DNA from: Bacteroidia bacterium
Lineage (GTDB): Bacteria > Bacteroidota > Bacteroidia > J057
Assembly: GCA_033391075.1 (NCBI GenBank)
Contig: JAWPMV010000001.1
Coordinates: 3,782,001-3,846,000 of the forward strand
Direction: 5' to 3'
Length of the DNA stretch: 64,000 bases
The notes below the pieces were generated by a model that saw only the letters and a list, made by a program, of their open reading frames with translations, was not told where the DNA came from and ran no database searches. Both the position numbers and the translations under genes were made by a program. Positions 1 to 8,611 of this stretch are shown here, in pieces. Every line of letters begins with the position of its first letter. Position 1 is the stretch's first letter.

Positions 1-1
1 T

Positions 2-595
2 GCCACAAAATTGGACAAACTGGGCTGGAGAGCTTCCGATACCGGAGAAATCGCTTTTCAGGATGTAAAAGTTCCCATCGAAAACCTACTTGGAGAAGAG
101 AACAAAGGCTTTTTGTACATTATGCAACACTTTGTCTCTGAAAGGCTTTCTCTTGCAGTCGGTGGATACGCATCTTCTGCTTATGCATTGGAACTTAGCC
201 TCCAATACATGAATGAAAGAAAAGCCTTTGGAAAGAAGATCAACCAATTCCAGGTATTGAGGCATCGGATAGCGCAAATGGCAGCAGAGATAGAAATGAA
301 TAAGATCTTTGTTTATAGTCTGTATCGACGCTATCTTGCTGGGGATTATATTGTTAAAGAAGCTTCGATGGCGAAGCTATTGGGGACCCAATTGGCAGAT
401 AAAGTAATGACGCAATGCCTTCAAATGTTCGGAGGCTACGGATTCATGGAAGATTTTCCCCTGGCACGAATGTTCCGGGACGCAAGACTTGGACAAATCG
501 GAGGAGGTACTTCCGAAATTATGTGTGAGATTATTGCAAAAACCATGATAGATGGACGGGGGTACAAAGAACCCGCTGAACGTAAGTATAATTGA
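2..595 (+). CDS. Acyl-CoA dehydrogenase, C-terminal part (5' end outside window)
   Basis: FAD-dependent acyl-CoA dehydrogenase, which introduces the alpha-beta double bond in fatty acyl-CoA or amino-acid-derived acyl-CoA. The open frame runs in from the left edge, so only the last 197 codons are seen: the end of the middle beta domain (KLGWRASDTGEIAFQDVKVP) and the whole C-terminal helical domain. The near-terminal segment reads IGGGTSEIM, with Gly where medium-chain enzymes carry the catalytic Glu of the EGT motif; the Glu of SERLSL (codon 140-142) fits the helix-G catalytic base used by long-chain and isovaleryl-CoA enzymes. This favours a LCAD/IVD-like subtype, but the substrate cannot be told from the fragment. 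An in-frame TTG at 11 is not the real start, since homology continues upstream of it. Confidence 0.93.
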   Translation, partial: ATKLDKLGWRASDTGEIAFQDVKVPIENLLGEENKGFLYIMQHFVSERLSLAVGGYASSAYALELSLQYMNERKAFGKKINQFQVLRHRIAQMAAEIEMNKIFVYSLYRRYLAGDYIVKEASMAKLLGTQLADKVMTQCLQMFGGYGFMEDFPLARMFRDARLGQIGGGTSEIMCEIIAKTMIDGRGYKEPAERKYN

Positions 596-661
596 CAAAA
601 GGAATCAGCTCAAGGAAATCTTAAACGCGGCGCAAGGGCCTAAGTTTAATAGAGCGGCAAA

Positions 662-1732
662 ATGAAGAAATTATTACTGGGCATACTATTGATGCTGGTA
701 TTGACCAGCCTGTATTTTCTATTCTATCCGGTAGATTTTGATCCCGTAGCCTATTCTCCACCAGAGAATCCAGGCTTCGAAGGAGTATTTGCACCAAATC
801 AAAAGCTTGATCAGCTACAATTTATTCTTAATGAAACAGGCATGGCACCAGAGGATATTGCCCTGGGGCCAGATTCAGCCTTATACACAGGTTTTGATGA
901 TGGTAGAATCGTAAAATTTAGCCTGGAAGGAGAATTGATTGCTACCCTGGGAAATACGATCGGCCGTCCGCTCGGAATGAAATTTGATCCTGCTGGAAAA
1001 TTGATCATTGCAGATGAATATAAAGGTCTGATCAGCATGGATGAGTTAGGAGAAGTGAGGGTATTGACCAATGAGGTCGCGGGTACTCCCATTCATTTTG
1101 CAGATGATCTTGACATTAGTTCCGAAGGCATCATCTACTTTACCGATGCCTCTCAAAGGAATCATGCAGATGAAATCGAAAAAGAATTTTGGGAACTACA
1201 ACCTACAGGAAGGTTATTAAGTTACCATCCCGAAAGTCAGGAAACCCGACTTGAACTTTCCGGTTTAAGGTTTGCAAATGGAGTAGCCATCGGGCCAGAG
1301 GAAGAGTACCTGCTCATAAATGAAACCGTAGGCATGCAAATCATGAAATACTGGCTTAAAGGACCTAAACAAGGTCAGGCTGAGGTTTTCTTTGATCAAC
1401 TCCCCGCCTATCCGGACAATATAAATTTCGATGGAGATTCTTTATTCTGGGTTGGACTTAGCCAGGCAAGAAATCCGGCTTTCGAAGAGCTGTATGAAAA
1501 GCCTTTCACCCGAAAAGTCATTGCCCGACTGCCTAAATTCCTAACAGAAACCGAAGAAGTTGCCCCTATGGGATTGGTACTTGCCATCAATCTTAAAGGC
1601 GAAGTGATCCATTTTCTCCAATCCCCTACAGGCAAGATTCATGATGTAACCAGCGTCCTTCCGATTGGGAATCAGCTTTACCTCGGCAATCTGGAACATA
1701 CCGCTATTGGCAAACTCCCTATCCCCCAATAA
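662..1732 (+). CDS. Strictosidine synthase/SMP-30-like six-bladed beta-propeller protein, membrane anchored
   Basis: A 356-residue protein with an N-terminal hydrophobic segment (residues 4-21, MKKLLLGILLMLVLTSLYFL type) that would be a signal anchor, followed by a six-bladed propeller. The stretch GRPLGMKFDPAGKLIIADEY and the later YFTDAS...RFANGVAIGPEEEYLLINE pattern is typical of the Str_synth/APMAP branch of the calcium-dependent phosphotriesterase superfamily. Plant strictosidine synthase uses a catalytic Glu that many bacterial members lack, so the reaction (lactone or ester hydrolysis) is not assignable here. It follows the acyl-CoA dehydrogenase by 66 bp and may share its transcript. 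Confidence 0.85.
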   Translation: MKKLLLGILLMLVLTSLYFLFYPVDFDPVAYSPPENPGFEGVFAPNQKLDQLQFILNETGMAPEDIALGPDSALYTGFDDGRIVKFSLEGELIATLGNTIGRPLGMKFDPAGKLIIADEYKGLISMDELGEVRVLTNEVAGTPIHFADDLDISSEGIIYFTDASQRNHADEIEKEFWELQPTGRLLSYHPESQETRLELSGLRFANGVAIGPEEEYLLINETVGMQIMKYWLKGPKQGQAEVFFDQLPAYPDNINFDGDSLFWVGLSQARNPAFEELYEKPFTRKVIARLPKFLTETEEVAPMGLVLAINLKGEVIHFLQSPTGKIHDVTSVLPIGNQLYLGNLEHTAIGKLPIPQ

Positions 1733-1846
1733 GTTTCCTTTCTTTCTCTATTAGCGAAGAATTCCTCCTTCTTTGCCTTGCAACTCCCTTCTTCGAATCA
1801 AAAAGAAATGCTAATTTCCATTAGCCTTTCAACCAAATGATCAATA

Positions 1847-4009
1847 ATGAGAAACCTACTGCTACTTTTGCTAAGTCTATCCTATCTTTCCTCTTTTTCC
1901 TTTAGCCCCGAAGAAATCGCTCGCTGGGAAAAACGAGCAGAAGGAATCGAAATAATCAGAGATAGCTGGGGCATCCCTCATGTCTATGGGAAAACAGATG
2001 CGGATGCCATTTTTGGAATGCTCTATGTCCAGTGCGAAGATGATTTTGCGCGGGTCGAAAGAAATTATCTGGACGCCACAGGACAAATGGCCCTCGCTTA
2101 TGGGGAAGATTATATTTATCATGATTTAAGAGCTCGCATGTTTCTCGATTCGGTGGAAGCAAAAGCCTACTATGCGAAAAGTCCACAATGGATGAAAGAC
2201 CTTTGTGATGCCTTTGCAGATGGTATCAATTTTTACTTGTATAAACATCCGGAAGTCAAAACGGATTATCTGACACGCTTCGAGCCCTGGATGCCTTTTA
2301 CTTTTAGTGAAGGAAGCATAGGAGGTGATATAACCCGTATTCCTCTTCAGGGAGTCAAGGCCTTTTATGGAGATGGAAAAATGAGTTTTCTCGATGATCG
2401 CTGGGCATTGGAAGAAGCACCTACAGGTTCCAATGGATTTTCGATTGCACCTGCCAAAAGCAAAAGCGGAAATTCCCTTTTCCTCATTAATCCTCATACA
2501 TCCTTTTATTTCCGTTCCGAACTCCATGTAAATAGTGAAGAAGGACTCAGAGCCTATGGAGCCGTAACCTGGGGCCAATTTTTCATCTACCAGGGCTTCA
2601 ATGAAAACTGTGGATGGATGCATACCTCTACCTATGCAGATGCGATAGATCAATACGAAGAGACCATCATCAAAAAAGGAAATAAATACTTCTATAAGTA
2701 TGGGAAAAAAGAAAGAGCTATAACTGAAAAGACAGTATCCATTCCCTATACTTCTGGAGATGAAATCAGAAGAAAAGAATTCACCCTCTATTTTAGCCAT
2801 CATGGACCTATCATAAGAAGTCAGGGAGAAAAATGGATCAGCTTTCGAATGATGAATCGGCCGCTTGATGCCCTAACGCAATCATTTATGCGAACCAAAG
2901 CTACGGGCTATAAGTCATTCAATAAGACGATGAAAATCCGAACCAATTCCTCCAATAATACGGTCTATGCAGATAATTCAGGTAATATCGCCTACTGGCA
3001 CGGCAATTTCATTCCTAAGCGAAATCCTGAATATGACTATAACGGCTTGATCGATGGGAGTAATCCCAGGACTGATTGGGGAAGGCTGCACAAAGTCAAA
3101 GAAATGATCCATGTGCTAAATCCTTCCACGGGCTGGATTCAGAATTGCAATGCCACGCCTTATACCGTAGCGGGAAATGCTAGTCCCAGCAGAAGCAATT
3201 ATGCAGAATACATTGCACCTGATCTGGAAAACTTTAGAGGAATCAATGCAGTAAAGGTCTTGAGTAGATATACTTCTTTCGATATTGAAGATTTGAAAGA
3301 GGCTGCCAATGATCCATATTTGGCCTTTTTTGAAAAAACCATTCCTGCTTTGGTAGCGGCATATGATCAACAAAAGAGTGGAAATCAGGACATGAAAGAA
3401 GCTATTGATCTATTGAGAAGTTGGGATAAAGGATATGGGGTTGAATCCATTGAAACTTCATTGGCGATTTATTGGGCGGAGCAATTACGCCCCACGGTAT
3501 TGGCAAATACTAGCCGGCTTGAAAGGAGACAGAGCATGTTTGACCAATTGTTGATAGACAAAATTTCAGCTACAGAAAAACTAGCTGCCTTTAAACGGGC
3601 GATGGATAAGTTGAAAGAAGACTTTGGGACCTGGAAAACGCCCTGGGGTGAGATCAATCGATATCAAAGGCTGACCGGAAAAATAGAAGAAAGCTATGAT
3701 GATGAGGGAGAAAGTATTGCTGTTGGATTTAGCAGTTCTCGCTGGGGTTCGCTGGCTGCTTTCAACACAAGATCACCGGGAACCAAAAGACGCTATGGCC
3801 GCTCTGGTAATAGCTTTGTAGCAGTCGTCGAATTTGGCCCTAAACTCAAAGCCCAAACCATCGTCAGCGGTGGCCAAAGCAATCAACCTGATTCCAAACA
3901 CTTCGGCGATCAGGCGGTTAGGTTTAGCAAAGGTCAATTTAAAGAAGCCTATTATTACCGGGAAGATGTTATGAAGAATTCTGAAAGGAAATATCGACCG
4001 GGGGAATAG
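1847..4009 (+). CDS. Penicillin acylase family protein (Ntn hydrolase; possible N-acyl-homoserine lactone acylase)
   Basis: A 720-residue exported Ntn-hydrolase. Residues 1-20 form a signal peptide; an alpha-chain-like region follows, and Ser195 in GSNGF is the expected autocatalytic cleavage site and N-terminal nucleophile of the beta chain, with SKSGNSLFLINPH directly after it as in the family. Later Asn-rich segments (IQNCNATPYTV) fit the oxyanion/active-site region. Family members hydrolyse amide-linked acyl groups from beta-lactams, acyl-homoserine lactones or aculeacin; substrate cannot be chosen from sequence alone. Total length is normal for the family, so the propeptide and both chains look complete. 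Confidence 0.9.
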   Translation: MRNLLLLLLSLSYLSSFSFSPEEIARWEKRAEGIEIIRDSWGIPHVYGKTDADAIFGMLYVQCEDDFARVERNYLDATGQMALAYGEDYIYHDLRARMFLDSVEAKAYYAKSPQWMKDLCDAFADGINFYLYKHPEVKTDYLTRFEPWMPFTFSEGSIGGDITRIPLQGVKAFYGDGKMSFLDDRWALEEAPTGSNGFSIAPAKSKSGNSLFLINPHTSFYFRSELHVNSEEGLRAYGAVTWGQFFIYQGFNENCGWMHTSTYADAIDQYEETIIKKGNKYFYKYGKKERAITEKTVSIPYTSGDEIRRKEFTLYFSHHGPIIRSQGEKWISFRMMNRPLDALTQSFMRTKATGYKSFNKTMKIRTNSSNNTVYADNSGNIAYWHGNFIPKRNPEYDYNGLIDGSNPRTDWGRLHKVKEMIHVLNPSTGWIQNCNATPYTVAGNASPSRSNYAEYIAPDLENFRGINAVKVLSRYTSFDIEDLKEAANDPYLAFFEKTIPALVAAYDQQKSGNQDMKEAIDLLRSWDKGYGVESIETSLAIYWAEQLRPTVLANTSRLERRQSMFDQLLIDKISATEKLAAFKRAMDKLKEDFGTWKTPWGEINRYQRLTGKIEESYDDEGESIAVGFSSSRWGSLAAFNTRSPGTKRRYGRSGNSFVAVVEFGPKLKAQTIVSGGQSNQPDSKHFGDQAVRFSKGQFKEAYYYREDVMKNSERKYRPGE

Positions 4010-4014
4010 GGAAA

Positions 4015-4130
4015 GTGTTCTAGTATTCTTGTGCTCAGGTATTCTAGAGAACTTTTTACCTCTGATAAAAAATCTTACTAATCCACAACAGGAATCCCCA
4101 GAATCCTGGAAAACAAGAATACATGAACAC
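4015..4130. repeat. Inverted repeat (family R4) whose right arm carries the start codon of the DoxX gene
   Basis: The left arm GTGTTCTAGTATTCTTGT (4015-4032) and the right arm ACAAGAATACATGAACAC (4113-4130) are complementary at 16 of 18 positions. The right arm includes the ATG (4123) of the downstream DoxX-like gene. The same words recur at 4495-4561 and 54786-54818, so this is a dispersed repeat rather than a chance hairpin. The arms are 80 bp apart, too far for a simple terminator. Confidence 0.6.
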
Positions 4131-4494
4131 CCTTAAACTTATCCTCCGCCTACTCATGGCAGCATTTATGATCTATGGTGGAGTCAATCACTTTCTGAAT
4201 CCTGCATTTTATGAACCTTTTATGCCCGATTTTTTCCCAAAAGATTTGGCAAATTATGCTTCGGGAGCAGCAGAAATTATCATGGGAATTGCTTTGCTTA
4301 TTCCCAAATACCGTAGACTCGCTTCATGGGGCCTCATAGGACTTATGCTAGCTTTTCTACCTCTCCACATTTGGGATTTATTTAAGGAAAACCCGGCCAT
4401 TGGCAGTAAAACAGCTGCATGGGTCAGGATATTTGTTCAATTCCTATTCATCGCATGGATTTGGTGGGTAGGACAGGAAGACAAGAAAAATTAA
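4123..4494 (+). CDS. DoxX-like small integral membrane protein
   Basis: A 123-residue protein with four predicted membrane helices (about residues 5-22, 43-62, 68-85 and 100-118). The segment YGGVNHFLNPAFYEPFMPDF followed by AAEIIMGIALLIPKYRRLASWG matches the DoxX-like family of small Bacteroidota membrane proteins. The biochemical role of this branch is unknown; the family name comes from a thiosulfate:quinone oxidoreductase subunit, which this protein need not resemble in function. It is bracketed on both sides by copies of the same inverted-repeat family, and its start codon lies inside one repeat arm. Confidence 0.85.
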   Translation: MNTLKLILRLLMAAFMIYGGVNHFLNPAFYEPFMPDFFPKDLANYASGAAEIIMGIALLIPKYRRLASWGLIGLMLAFLPLHIWDLFKENPAIGSKTAAWVRIFVQFLFIAWIWWVGQEDKKN

Positions 4495-4561
4495 GTATTC
4501 TTGTCTTCTCGTGTTTATGAAATAATCACAAAAACACCTGAATACCAGAACACGAGAATAC
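4495..4561. repeat. Inverted repeat of family R4 downstream of DoxX gene
   Basis: The 67 bp between the DoxX stop and the convergent methyltransferase gene begin GTATTCTTGTCTTCTCGTG and end CAGAACACGAGAATAC, forming a long imperfect hairpin (outermost 10 bp match at 9 positions). The vocabulary is the same as at 4015-4130. It lies between convergent genes and could also act as a bidirectional terminator. Confidence 0.6.
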
Positions 4562-4565
4562 CTCT

Positions 4566-5024
4566 CTATAACCACCTCCTTACCTTCTCGGTATAGACGG
4601 TATAGCTTTCACCAAATTTCTCCTGAAGAGCTTCTTCTTCTGATTTAATCTGAACTCGACTCATATAGACATAGAAGAAAGCCAGTACAAATAAAGCCAG
4701 GGCATTTTGCAGATAAAAGGCCCAACCGATCAGGATAGCCAAAAGACCGAGGTACATCGGGTTTCTGGTCCATTGAAAGATACCCTCAGTAATCAGTACA
4801 GAAGTCTTGGAAGGATTCATGGGATCAAGACTTGTTTTAGCTGCTCGAAAGGCAATAATTGCTGCCATTCCGCTTGCAGATCCCAAAATCATAAAAACCA
4901 AAAATACAGACTTTCTCCAGGAAGCCTCAACTTCAAATTCACCGAATTCAATATAATTTGCGATGGCCCACATGGCCAGGCCAGAAAGAAATGTGAGAAC
5001 GGGAGGTACTATACGTAGTTTCAT
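4566..5024 (-). CDS. Isoprenylcysteine carboxyl methyltransferase-like membrane protein
   Basis: A 152-residue protein with four predicted transmembrane helices (roughly 5-25, 40-62, 100-125). The C-terminal half contains RNPMYLGLLAILIGWAFYL and then a cytoplasmic EEEALQEKFGESYTVYTEKVRRW segment, the hallmark of the ICMT/PEMT-like family where the R-N-P-x-Y and the E-E/F-G-x-x-Y motifs form the S-adenosylmethionine site. Bacterial members are thought to methylate small lipophilic acceptors; the substrate here is unknown. It is convergent with the DoxX gene. Confidence 0.85.
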   Translation of the reverse strand: MKLRIVPPVLTFLSGLAMWAIANYIEFGEFEVEASWRKSVFLVFMILGSASGMAAIIAFRAAKTSLDPMNPSKTSVLITEGIFQWTRNPMYLGLLAILIGWAFYLQNALALFVLAFFYVYMSRVQIKSEEEALQEKFGESYTVYTEKVRRWL

Positions 5025-5060
5025 CTGCTGTATTTTTACTAAATAATAGATTGGCTCTAA

Positions 5061-5072
5061 TTACATATGTAA
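5061..5072. promoter_or_regulatory. Perfect 12 bp palindrome in divergent intergenic region
   Basis: TTACATATGTAA lies 37 bp upstream of the methyltransferase start and 154 bp upstream of the divergent PD40 lipoprotein gene. A perfect palindrome in a divergent promoter region is a plausible operator, but 12 bp of AT-rich sequence could also be chance. The rest of this 201 bp gap shows nothing I can name. Confidence 0.3.
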
Positions 5073-5225
5073 GTAAGCAGTAGTATCCCTATTTGATAGG
5101 CAAGACCCTTTCTATTACAATTTATCGAATCTTTTTCCCCTTTAAAAACCAAACGTAAAAGACCAAATTAGCCCACCCCATCCAAACTCCTCTCGTTATC
5201 TGTTTTTAGCCACCACCTCAGACCA

Positions 5226-6191
5226 ATGAAAAAAATTAGCCTACTACTAGCTATTCTGACCCTCTTTTTTGCCTGCTCCAAACCCAGGCAAGCGGAAACA
5301 GCAAATCAACTGGACCTTTTGACAAAACCGGATTCAACTGCATTGTTTGGACCTGGATATGTTTCTACTCCCCTAAATGAAAGAGACCTTGCTATAAATC
5401 CCGCAGGAACTGAGCTTATTTTTACCCGTGGAAACCATACCTATGGCATAAGGGCTTTAATCAGCATCAAGAAATTCGGCGAGAAGTGGGAGGAAGCAAG
5501 CATTCTTCCCTTTTCCGGTTCCTACCATGATTTAGAACCCTTTTTCAGTCCGGACGATCAAAAACTATTCTTTGCCTCCAATCGGCCCATAGCAGAGGAT
5601 AGCTCACGCAAAGACTACAATATCTGGTATGTCGAGCGCAGAGGAGATTCCTGGTCAGAGCCCTTTGCCCTGGATAGCCTCATCAATACCCGGGGAAATG
5701 AATTTTTTCCGGCAGTTGGCGAAAGTGGTAATCTCTATTTCACAGCTGCCTATCCGGGTCATCCGGGAGGAGAAGATATTTACCTCAGCAAATGGGAGAA
5801 TGGGAACTACACAGCGCCTATTGCCCTGGACTCAGCGGTAAATTCGCCTTCCTATGAATTCAATGCCTATGTATCTCCCAAAGAAGATATCATTGTTTTT
5901 AGTTCTTTTGGAAGAGCAGATGGCAAAGGAGGGGGAGATTTGTACCTGAGCAAAAAAGATGAGGCAGGGAATTGGCAAAAGGCTTATCCGCTAACTGCTA
6001 TTAATACCCCCGCTCTCGACTACTGTCCTTTCATTGACCTTCCCAGAGGGAATTTGTACTTCACCAGTAATTCAGGGGAGGAAGCCCCGAAGAAACTTAA
6101 GCATCCAGATCAATTTATCAGTTTGCAAAAGGAAATCAGAAATAGAGCGGGTAATATTTATCGGATTGATCTCGATCAAATTATGCAATAG
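5226..6191 (+). CDS. PD40/TolB-like beta-propeller lipoprotein
   Basis: A 321-residue exported protein starting with a lipoprotein signal (LTLFFACSKPR, lipidated Cys17). The body is made of repeated WD40-like PD40 units with the pattern EPFFSPDDQKLFFASNR..., NEFFPAVGESGNLYFTA..., YEFNAYVSPKEDIIVFSS, i.e. a TolB-type propeller. In Bacteroidota such modules often occur in envelope proteins fused to OmpA domains; here the propeller stands alone. The most likely place is the periplasmic or outer face of the outer membrane. No catalytic motif is evident. Confidence 0.85.
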   Translation: MKKISLLLAILTLFFACSKPRQAETANQLDLLTKPDSTALFGPGYVSTPLNERDLAINPAGTELIFTRGNHTYGIRALISIKKFGEKWEEASILPFSGSYHDLEPFFSPDDQKLFFASNRPIAEDSSRKDYNIWYVERRGDSWSEPFALDSLINTRGNEFFPAVGESGNLYFTAAYPGHPGGEDIYLSKWENGNYTAPIALDSAVNSPSYEFNAYVSPKEDIIVFSSFGRADGKGGGDLYLSKKDEAGNWQKAYPLTAINTPALDYCPFIDLPRGNLYFTSNSGEEAPKKLKHPDQFISLQKEIRNRAGNIYRIDLDQIMQ

Positions 6192-6258
6192 CTCATCAAT
6201 CAGGATTTTAGCCCAAATTTTCTGTTATTTTGTAGCATAGTTTTCTTGAGTCAAATCT

Positions 6259-7764
6259 ATGAAAAAGTCTTTGCTACTACTATTGCTGTTTTCTTTACTC
6301 GCCTCCTGCGATTTGGAAACGCAGGGATATAAATTTCATCTGGGACAAGGCATTATGATTGGAGAAGTGAGCGAAAATTCTGCAATTCTTCAGGCCCGCC
6401 TAACTACCAGCCCCAAGCTCATCGAGGATGATATGCCGGGAATTACAGGCACAGGTATCTTTGAAGTAAGTCCCAATGAGGATTTTTCCTCTCCAACTTT
6501 TACACACAATGTGCTTGCGCTGAAGAAGCAGGACTACATCATGAAATTTCAGCTAAATGATCTCCTCCCTGATACTCGCTATTACTATCGCTTACTCTAT
6601 GGAACTGTCGGTAAGCTTTATCTCACTAGCAAACCCGGAAGTTTTAAAACCCTGGCAGGAGCTGAAATAAGTAGTGATCGCTCTTTTGTGGTAGTTACCG
6701 GAATGAATAATTACTACTTCCATTATGGAAAATACAATGCAGCCAAAGCATATAAAGGGGCAGATAAAGAGAAAGGATTCCCGGCTCTGGAGGCTATAAA
6801 AAATTTGGCGCCAGATTATTTCATTGGAACGGGAGATAATGTGTATTTCGATCATCCTAACCAAAAGGGCTTCAAAGCTGCACAAGAAAGAGGTGATAAT
6901 CCCCATCCGGCTACCTATGGAGGAAAGGCTGTCGAGGATGAAGCCGGAATGCGAAAGAAATACCATGAACAGTTTAGCCAGCAAAGGTTTATAGAACTTT
7001 TTAGACAAGTGGGTACCTATTGGGAAAAAGATGACCATGATTACCGATTCAATGATGCGGATCCTTTCCGAGACTTTCCGATCTCTCATGAATTAGGAAT
7101 CAAAAACTTCCGGGAGCAATTACCGGTAGTAGATCCCAAAGATCCTCTTGCGAAAACCTACCGCAAGCATCGCATGAATAAGGAGCTAGAAGTCTGGTTC
7201 CTGGAAGGTAGAGATTATCGTAGTAATAATCAGGATGAGCCTTCTAACACAAAAACGATTTGGGGGGCAGAACAGAAAGCGTGGCTGAAGGAGAGTTTGA
7301 AAAAAAGTGATGCAAGCTTCAAAATCATCATCTCCCCTACTCCTATGGTTGGACCCGATGATGCCTACAAAAAAGACAATCACACAAATCCCAACGGATT
7401 TCGACAGGAGGGAGAAGCTTTTTTTGACTGGCTAAATGAAGAAGAATTCCCTCATGACAAGCTCTTTTTCATTTGTGGGGATCGCCATTGGCAATACCAT
7501 GCTAAACATCCCAGTGGATTCGAAGAATTTGCCTGCGGTGCACTCGTTGATAATAATAGCCGAGTGGGCCGTGTTGCAGGTGGTCCGAAAAGTACAGATC
7601 CCGAGGCCTTGATCAAACAATTTTATATACAGGACGAAGCAGATGAGGCCAGTGGTGGCTTTCTCCACCTAGCCACTGAATCAGCGAATGGAAATACTAA
7701 ACTCATTTTCAGTTTTTATGACGAAAAAGGAGAACTACTCTATCAAAGCATCAAAGAATCATGA
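6259..7764 (+). CDS. Alkaline phosphatase D (PhoD)-family metallophosphatase, lipoprotein
   Basis: A 501-residue lipoprotein (LLASCDLE, Cys16). A fibronectin-like N-terminal PhoD domain (about 25-130, ending in YYYRLLYG) precedes the metallophosphatase core. Metal-site motifs visible are GTGDNVYFD, KDDHDYRFND, and ICGDRHWQYH, the order expected for PhoD, which uses Fe/Ca to hydrolyse phosphodiesters and monoesters outside the cytoplasm. The region GVAGGPKSTDP-like loop near the end is typical of Bacteroidota members. The stop overlaps the start of the next gene by 4 bp (ATGA), suggesting translational coupling. Confidence 0.9.
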   Translation: MKKSLLLLLLFSLLASCDLETQGYKFHLGQGIMIGEVSENSAILQARLTTSPKLIEDDMPGITGTGIFEVSPNEDFSSPTFTHNVLALKKQDYIMKFQLNDLLPDTRYYYRLLYGTVGKLYLTSKPGSFKTLAGAEISSDRSFVVVTGMNNYYFHYGKYNAAKAYKGADKEKGFPALEAIKNLAPDYFIGTGDNVYFDHPNQKGFKAAQERGDNPHPATYGGKAVEDEAGMRKKYHEQFSQQRFIELFRQVGTYWEKDDHDYRFNDADPFRDFPISHELGIKNFREQLPVVDPKDPLAKTYRKHRMNKELEVWFLEGRDYRSNNQDEPSNTKTIWGAEQKAWLKESLKKSDASFKIIISPTPMVGPDDAYKKDNHTNPNGFRQEGEAFFDWLNEEEFPHDKLFFICGDRHWQYHAKHPSGFEEFACGALVDNNSRVGRVAGGPKSTDPEALIKQFYIQDEADEASGGFLHLATESANGNTKLIFSFYDEKGELLYQSIKES

Positions 7765-8483
7765 AGCCTTTACTTCTCAGTTCCCTCTTTCTCCTTGCTC
7801 TTTTCTCATATTGCTTTAGTCAGTCTCCAAAAGTGGGCCTGATCCTCCCCCCCGAACAAATGGGGACAACTTATAAATGTTGCGTAGCCATACCTCAAAG
7901 TGGGTTTACCCTCTATGAGGAAGCAAGAGACAATTCTATAGGAGGATGCATTCTTCCTGGCAAGCAGGAAAATTCGCAGGAATACTACGGCTATGAAACT
8001 TATCCCAAATCTGGTTCAGAGATGCTGAAGTTTGAGGATATGCATCGCTTGAGTTATGAAGTATATTGCCTGGAATTTTGGGAAGAACGTGCAGGCTTTG
8101 TTCGTATCAATGAAACCTACTGGGTCAAAAAGGAGGAGATCAACAAACAGGGCTTTAGCCTATCATACTGGATGGATTTTCTTGTAAAAAACAGCGGAAA
8201 CTTCCTGGGCTACTATGCCAATGATTCAGGTTTGAATCTACGCAAAGGAGTGGGAACTGAATTTGAAAAAATAGTTACCATGCGTGGAGATGAAATGGAA
8301 ATAAGCCTTACTGGAGAGGTCAAGGGATTGTGGGCGAAAGTAAAGGTCAAACAATACAAAGAGCATCCCTGCAATCAAATGGAAGAGGGTGAACCCCAGA
8401 TTATCAATACCTATGAAGGTTGGGCGAAAATCCTGGATGATTCCGGAACGCCCAATATTCATTATTATGCAGGAGGCTGTTGA
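7761..8483 (+). CDS. Secreted protein with C-terminal bacterial SH3-like domain
   Basis: A 240-residue protein with a signal peptide (residues 1-20, FLLALFSYCFS). The C-terminal half, from YYANDSGLNLRKGVGTEFEK to GLWAKVKVKQY and the EGWAKILDDSG tail, has the look of an SH3b (SH3_3-type) domain: N-x-R-x-G-x-G-T-x-F/Y plus a W-x-K-V strand. SH3b domains usually bind cell-wall peptides or act as targeting modules. No enzymatic domain is recognised. It is translationally coupled to the PhoD gene (4 bp overlap), so it may assist that enzyme. Confidence 0.7.
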   Translation: MKPLLLSSLFLLALFSYCFSQSPKVGLILPPEQMGTTYKCCVAIPQSGFTLYEEARDNSIGGCILPGKQENSQEYYGYETYPKSGSEMLKFEDMHRLSYEVYCLEFWEERAGFVRINETYWVKKEEINKQGFSLSYWMDFLVKNSGNFLGYYANDSGLNLRKGVGTEFEKIVTMRGDEMEISLTGEVKGLWAKVKVKQYKEHPCNQMEEGEPQIINTYEGWAKILDDSGTPNIHYYAGGC

Positions 8484-8611
8484 TTGAGGAATTGAAGAAC
8501 AAGGAACAAGGATTGGAGAATGGAGAAGGAAGGAGCTAGTTTTAATTTGAAAATTTTCCGCTTTTACCTTCCTTGTTTTTACTTCTTACCTTTTTCCCAA
8601 AAGCCATATTC

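Noticed and set aside
2126-2803. Long minus-strand frame (225 codons) inside the penicillin acylase gene
   Set aside because: It lies wholly within a well-supported plus-strand family gene and has no recognisable domain; shadow frame.
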